The notes under the pieces: model-generated
Seen by the model: only the letters and a program-made list of their open reading frames with translations
What the model was told of the DNA's origin: nothing
The model's database searches: none
Program-made: the position numbers and the translations under genes
NCBI GenBank assembly: GCA_021234155.1
Contig: JAJEKV010000032.1
Coordinates: forward strand, 9,616,099-9,680,098
Length of the DNA: 64,000 nucleotides
Reading direction: 5' to 3'
DNA from: Isoetes taiwanensis
Taxonomy: Eukaryota; Streptophyta; Lycopodiopsida; Isoetales; Isoetaceae
Shown here: piece after piece, positions 59,581-64,000 of the stretch
Layout of the letters: each line of letters starts with the position of its first letter
Position numbering within the stretch: position 1 is the first letter of the stretch

Positions 59581-61425
59581 CGGAGCACATCAAGGTGTGA
59601 CGCGAATCAGCGTTTAAGAAGACACATTTTGCATTGGAGGAGGAGATTCTGAAGGATTTTGCATTGGAGGAGATTATAAATCCGTAGAAGGAATCCGTCA
59701 ATCTGCAGGGAGGGATCAGTAGAAGAAGAAACACCACTTTGTACACCATGATTGGGCAGAGTCTCATGTTTACTTGAAACTTATCATTTTAAGAATCTTT
59801 TTTCTTTTCAGAGATTCCTATATTGATAAGGGTTATATTTGTAAATGGGTCTATCTGAAAAGGCGTCCATCAATTGCAAATGCCAAATTGTTAGGTTAGC
59901 ACACAGTCATGTTATCTGTTCTCATATCTGCATGCAGCTTTAATCTAATTCAAGATCAGTGGGATTTGTTACTCTGAGGAAACGTATATAATGCTGCATT
60001 TGAGATCATATGGCTTGGCATTTCAAGATTGTCAAAAGTGTCTCTCACCATGATGGAACTAAGTTCAAATGAAGACAAAAAATGATGGGCCTGTGTATTA
60101 GATACAGTTATAAATTAATTTTCAATTTCTTACAAGTTGTTCTATGCCCCTGACTGAAAAAGGACATTTGAATATGTTACTGTATAATATAGAAATTAAG
60201 GCCCCTCTTTTATAGTCGTAATTGTAAACAATCCTCTTTCACTATCAAAGGCAAAACAGATTGAATCTTGAATAAAAAAAGGAGTGATCAACAATGCTTG
60301 GTCCACGAAATATGTTTCATGGAGGGGCAATTAAATTTCGTGCAATTAAATTACAAAACCACCATACATTGCTGCTTAGATGACAGGGTAAGCCATGCCA
60401 TCTATTTTGAGATGTGCATCTTTATCAATTTTGTGCTTTACAAATTATCTTGCACTGAATCTTCTTCTGCGGTGTAGTCGAAGAATATGCAACAACTATT
60501 GTTTTAGCTGGGTTTTCTATTTTTGTAACGTCAATCATGAGAGCTATCAATCATGTCTTATAAGAGTGGGATGTGTGTCCCCATATTGACGGATACACAT
60601 TAAATTTTGCCAAAGGAAAAAATGTTGATATATGTATTTTGTTCTGTGTTTTGGACTACATAATCACAACCACTTCTTATGGCCAAGTCCTTTGAAAGAG
60701 GCAACCATTATCATGGGTTTGGTTTAGGCTTTAGGGGTTATAGCTTTATCATATTTTGAATATTAAATATTAGAACCTAACATACAGCTCACAGATGGAG
60801 CAAGCAATGCTATCAACCATGTCAGCACGCCACAAATTTAGGGTCACAGCTTCATCATATTTTGAATTTAAGAAACTAGAATCTAACAAACAGCTCATGG
60901 ATTGAGTAGGCAATGCTATCAACCATGTCGTTATCACACCATAAATTTAGGGTTTAATGTTTAGGATTTGGCATTTAGGATTTGTAAGTTTGAATAGGAT
61001 GTTATGACTATGTTTTTATATCTTTTACAAAAGGAGAATGTTTTTATATATTTTATGGATGGATTGGTTTAGAGTTTAGGGGCTACAACTTTACCATTTG
61101 GGCGCTACAACTTTACCATATTATGAACTCTCACATGCATAGGAATTTTAAGGGCACGATGCATATATTGCGATTACATAAAATCTTTTTGCACTCCGGT
61201 TGAATCATTATTAGATTTGTTATCTTCTACGAAAACCTATACCAACCTAGGCACCAACAAATGTTCTAAACTCTATGTGCTCCATCTTTTACCTTGCTCT
61301 ACCCATTCCATTATTCTATTACTGTTATGTGCGCCTATTCCATGTGCCTCATGACTAATGCGACCTCCCTAAGCCTATCACATCAATTATTCCATTATAT
61401 CTATGGACATTAATATGCTTACAAC
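59581..61425. other. No gene recognised; short direct repeat
   Basis: Two ~107-base copies (GCTTTATCATATTTTGAAT ... GCAATGCTATCAACCATGTC ... AAATTTAGGGT) start near 60743 and 60850. Otherwise AT-rich without features. Confidence 0.45.
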
Positions 61426-61500
61426 TCTTTATTCATTTTATCATCCATGGTCTCGTGAGCGATAAAATAAAATTCAACTCAATTCATTCAATTTATTTCA
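61426..61500 (+). mobile_element. LINE-type 3' remnant with (ATTCA)-like tail
   Basis: CATCCATGGTCTCGTGAGCG ATAAAATAAAATTCAACTCA ATTCATTCAATTT resembles the ends near 19200 and 27680. It immediately precedes the Helitron-type terminus and has no ORF. Confidence 0.4.
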
Positions 61501-61547
61501 CCTACAAATTCCACACATATACCACCATTCCACACGTCCCTGACTAA

Positions 61548-61577
61548 TGCCCGGCATCGCCGGGCACACGTTTCTAG
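61548..61577 (+). mobile_element. Helitron-type 3' terminus
   Basis: TGCCCGGC-ATC-GCCGGGCA forms an 8-bp GC-rich stem (61548-61566), followed seven bases later by CTAG (61574-61577) and then T. A short GC-rich hairpin just upstream of a terminal CTRR, next to T, is the signature of a Helitron 3' end. The 5' (TC) end could not be placed, so the extent of the element is unknown. Confidence 0.65.
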
Positions 61578-62079
61578 TAGTAGTATATCTAGAAAATTTG
61601 CGAAAACCAGAGTAACAGGTATATATGTTGGTTGCGCCAGCTAGCTCCTGTCTTGAGCCAACCTTGGCCGACGGATTTAGAGAGTTAAATTTTTGCTATT
61701 TTTTAAGCAGGCTTGCCCTGTTACAGTGAAACTTCTGGCTATGAATAATCTCTGTCTTCACATTTGTTATTTCTCTGCGGTGTTCTGCAAGTATGATATT
61801 GCTCTTACAGTAACTACTCTATCGTGCCCAACATGCAGAACTGACAAATGATCCGGAGTCCTCTCACTTGCCATTATATTATTGATTAGATGAAGTCAAA
61901 CTCACTTCTGTATATGTTCCTAATGAATTGTAGTAGCAATTTCTTTGTTAATATATAGATAACGTGGTCGAAGCGTGTTTATACCTTATATATGAATAAA
62001 ATTCTAAGCGTTAGCACCATATGGAGCTTATAGAACTCTTATTTTCAACACTGATCCATTTGGCTCTAAATGGAACCAC

Positions 62080-62870
62080 GTGCTGAATAATGATCCGGCA
62101 TCCAGTGGCATGTCTTCCTCCGTGTAAGGAAGGATTGAAAGCCCATTTCCAGGATCTATTTTTGTTTGGTTTATGTAAAGGCAGGGCTAGCTTTGCATTT
62201 GTAAACCATTATCCGTGCCAGCTAACTTCTACACCTCTGTTGTACTTTGGAGCCTGGCCAGATGATCAAATTTGCGAAGCTTGTGTTTATTCACTGTCCC
62301 TGAAGATGATGCCCTTTCTGATATGGATGCTGCTTTGCATTTTTTCACTGATGTCATGCATGTGAAGGCTGGTGGAGTTGTCTCCGCTACTAGGGTGGGA
62401 GCGGCAAGGCCTGATCGTCCCCGCCATCTTTTGGTTCGGTTTCAAGACCCTCTTAGCCGCTTACATGTTCTTCAGCATGGAAACCATCTCAGAGGGACTA
62501 GTTTCTCAGTACAGGAGGACCTCTCCCCTCTTCAATTGTGTAACCGTAAGGAGGAGCTCTGCAAGGTGACGGCAGCCCGCCTGCAAAAGAAATGGGCAGT
62601 GTACAGGGGAGGCGCAGCAATTATTCTAGATCAATGGCCTTCCAATCCTTGGATTGGCTATGTCTAGATAATTTTAGAAGCATAAATTTATCACTAGCAT
62701 TAGCATTATCTTCTTTTATTCTTGGTAGCCTTTTAATATTTGGTTATTGTATTTGGTGATGGGGCCTAGTCCCCCAGGTTTTACATGGGCTGTTGCCCTT
62801 GCATGTGTCGTCCATAACCCGTTGGGTTCCCGTGGACGTAAAAATTCTTATCTTATCTTATCTTTATTTC
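62080..62870 (+). mobile_element. LINE-like element 3' portion with ORF and (TCTTA)n tail
   Basis: The ORF at 62272-62667 contains RPRHLLVRFQDPLSRLHVLQ, EDLSPLQLCNRKEELCKV, KKWAVYRGGAAII and PSNPWIGYV. It resembles the nucleic-acid-binding first ORF of plant LINE-type elements, but I cannot name it more closely. The 3' region has GGGCTGTTGCCCTTG and GGGTTCCCGTGGACG and ends in TCTTATCTTATCTT, a short tandem tail. The relative at 19560-20085 shares the C-terminal codons and 3' region but has a different tail. Confidence 0.6.
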
Positions 62871-62874
62871 TGTA

Positions 62875-63790
62875 CTTCTCCTATGCAGGATAAAAATGAC
62901 TTTCTGATAAGTCTAATTTCTTACAATTTTGTTCTCTCTTACGATTTGATGATAGATAGATTGAGCTCACTTATTTGTCAAAAAATCAAAACTTACGGGA
63001 CCAGCAAATCTGTAAAAACAGTATCTCAAGTAACAATTTCATGCCTATAATATGAAAGTTAAGCCACCAATTCTGATTCTGTAAGGTTACCTATATATGG
63101 GAAAGAATAATCAAGCTCGTGCAGCCTACCAAATGTAGCTAGAAGAGACGACTTGCCAGACCTAGCTTCTCCAAAATCTTCAAATGCTTAATTTGAGACG
63201 GAGGATATGAAAGTGTGAGGTAACTACTCAGAGTTAACTCTTCTAGTTCTTAGTCTTTCAAATAAAAAACCTCTCTCTAGGTAGCTACTCAGAGAGTAAA
63301 AAATTACAACTTTTAAATCTTTCAAATAAGAAACATCTCTCTAGGTAAGAAATTACAATTTTTAAGTCTTCCAAATAAAAAACATCTCTCTAGATAGCTG
63401 CTCAGAGAGTAAAAATTTACAATTTCTAGATGTAAAAGACATCTGAAAAATGGAACTGCATCCGGGGGTAATGGAGCACTAACCATTCTAACGAATGGGG
63501 TATCAATCATGTTTGAGAACTGGAATGCATTTCAAAAGAGGTGCACTACTGTAAAACTCTAAATTTTGCATTGTTATATCTTGCAAAGAGCACACAATAT
63601 ACAAAAGTCATATTTGGTTTATTTTGAGAAGATCCATTTTTTCCAAAGCATTAACAACTCCATTGGAATATCCATATTTGTGCGTATGATGAAATGATAA
63701 CATCCTACGTAACTACATCACTCTGTCAAGTGTCAACTCCAAAGCCGCCTGTAAAAGCTCCTTAACACCCTGCTCCTTGAGTTTTTATGC
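62875..63790. other. No gene recognised; short direct repeats
   Basis: CTCTCTAGGTAGCTACTCAG AGAGTAAAAA followed by TTTCAAATAA(A/G)AAAC is repeated three times in about 63215-63425 at roughly 65-80-base spacing. No coding feature. Confidence 0.5.
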
Positions 63791-63800
63791 CTAAAACAGT

Positions 63801-63955
63801 CATAACGCCCTAGGGCGTTATCACGAAGGCTCATAACGCCCTAGGGTATTATCATGAAGGCTTATAACACCCTCGGAGTAGGGTGTTAAGGGAGATAACA
63901 CCCTGGCCCTCGGGCATTAATGGGAATAAAATTCTCGGGCAATATGTATCAGGAA
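63801..63955. repeat. Palindromic AACGCCC/GGGCGTT repeat cluster
   Basis: ATAACGCCCTAGGGCGTTAT at 63802-63821 is a perfect 20-base palindrome. Diverged units follow at about 63833 (AACGCCCTAGGGTATTAT) and 63864 (AACACCCTCGG ... GGGTGTTAA). The last part (GGGCATTAATGGGAATAAAA then TTCTCGGGC) matches an arm of the foldback at 47.27 kb. The window ends before its mate could be seen. Confidence 0.7.
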
Positions 63956-64000
63956 TGATGATGATATATTCAAGACCAGTATGGAGAGAGTACATTCTAA

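Overview
The window is nuclear DNA of a land plant. It has widely spaced intron-containing gene remnants, GT-AG introns, an L-type lectin receptor kinase, PLS-class pentatricopeptide (PPR) sequence and dense layers of plant transposons. The PPR repeats (for example WNAMIAGYAQEGRIQEA and LASMQDEDFTPNAQTY-like helices) resemble those I associate with seed-free vascular plants such as ferns. That assignment is an inference from style, not a database match.

Layout. 1-6 kb: unassigned DNA, an (AAAAG)n tract and a GC-rich block with a diverged 378-bp tandem duplication. 6.3-8.8 kb (minus): an eight-exon gene for a type II membrane glycosyltransferase of the alpha-1,6-fucosyltransferase-like (GT23) type. 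10-19 kb: tandem duplications of 123, about 333 and 477 bp, a coiled-coil membrane-protein gene (minus, 11.6-12.7 kb) and a decayed PPR pseudogene (minus, 15.7-16.4 kb). 19.5-20.1 kb: a LINE-like 3' end with a (TGCG)n/(TCCG)n tail.

22.1-35.5 kb: the centrepiece. A 13.3-kb CACTA (En/Spm-type) element has perfect 13-bp terminal inverted repeats, an ATA target duplication and AGTCA subterminal repeats at both ends. Nested in it are two related 1-kb elements that share a large hairpin, a foldback MITE, and a second TIR element (26332-32530, also flanked by ATA). The second element carries broken pieces of two host genes: a PPR gene and an ASG1/At2g24100-like gene. This looks like transposon gene capture.

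37.6-42 kb: a PIF1-type helicase scrap and unassigned coding-like exons. 42.9-46.6 kb: a decayed L1-type LINE with endonuclease, reverse transcriptase, poly(A) and a 14-bp target duplication, inserted in a coiled-coil coding region. 47-51 kb: a near-perfect foldback hairpin and local duplications. 51.1-52.9 kb (minus): the lectin receptor kinase. 55-60 kb: a five-copy minisatellite and an unidentified multi-exon plus-strand gene. 61.5 kb: a Helitron-type 3' terminus. 62.1-62.9 kb: a second LINE-like 3' end with a (TCTTA)n tail.

A cross-cutting observation is that three otherwise well-preserved genes (the glycosyltransferase, the coiled-coil protein and the receptor kinase) have intact splice sites and motifs but are broken by several single-base changes, many of them in short homopolymers. 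They are either young pseudogenes or, more likely, the assembly has uncorrected homopolymer indels. The missing reading frames should not be taken at face value.
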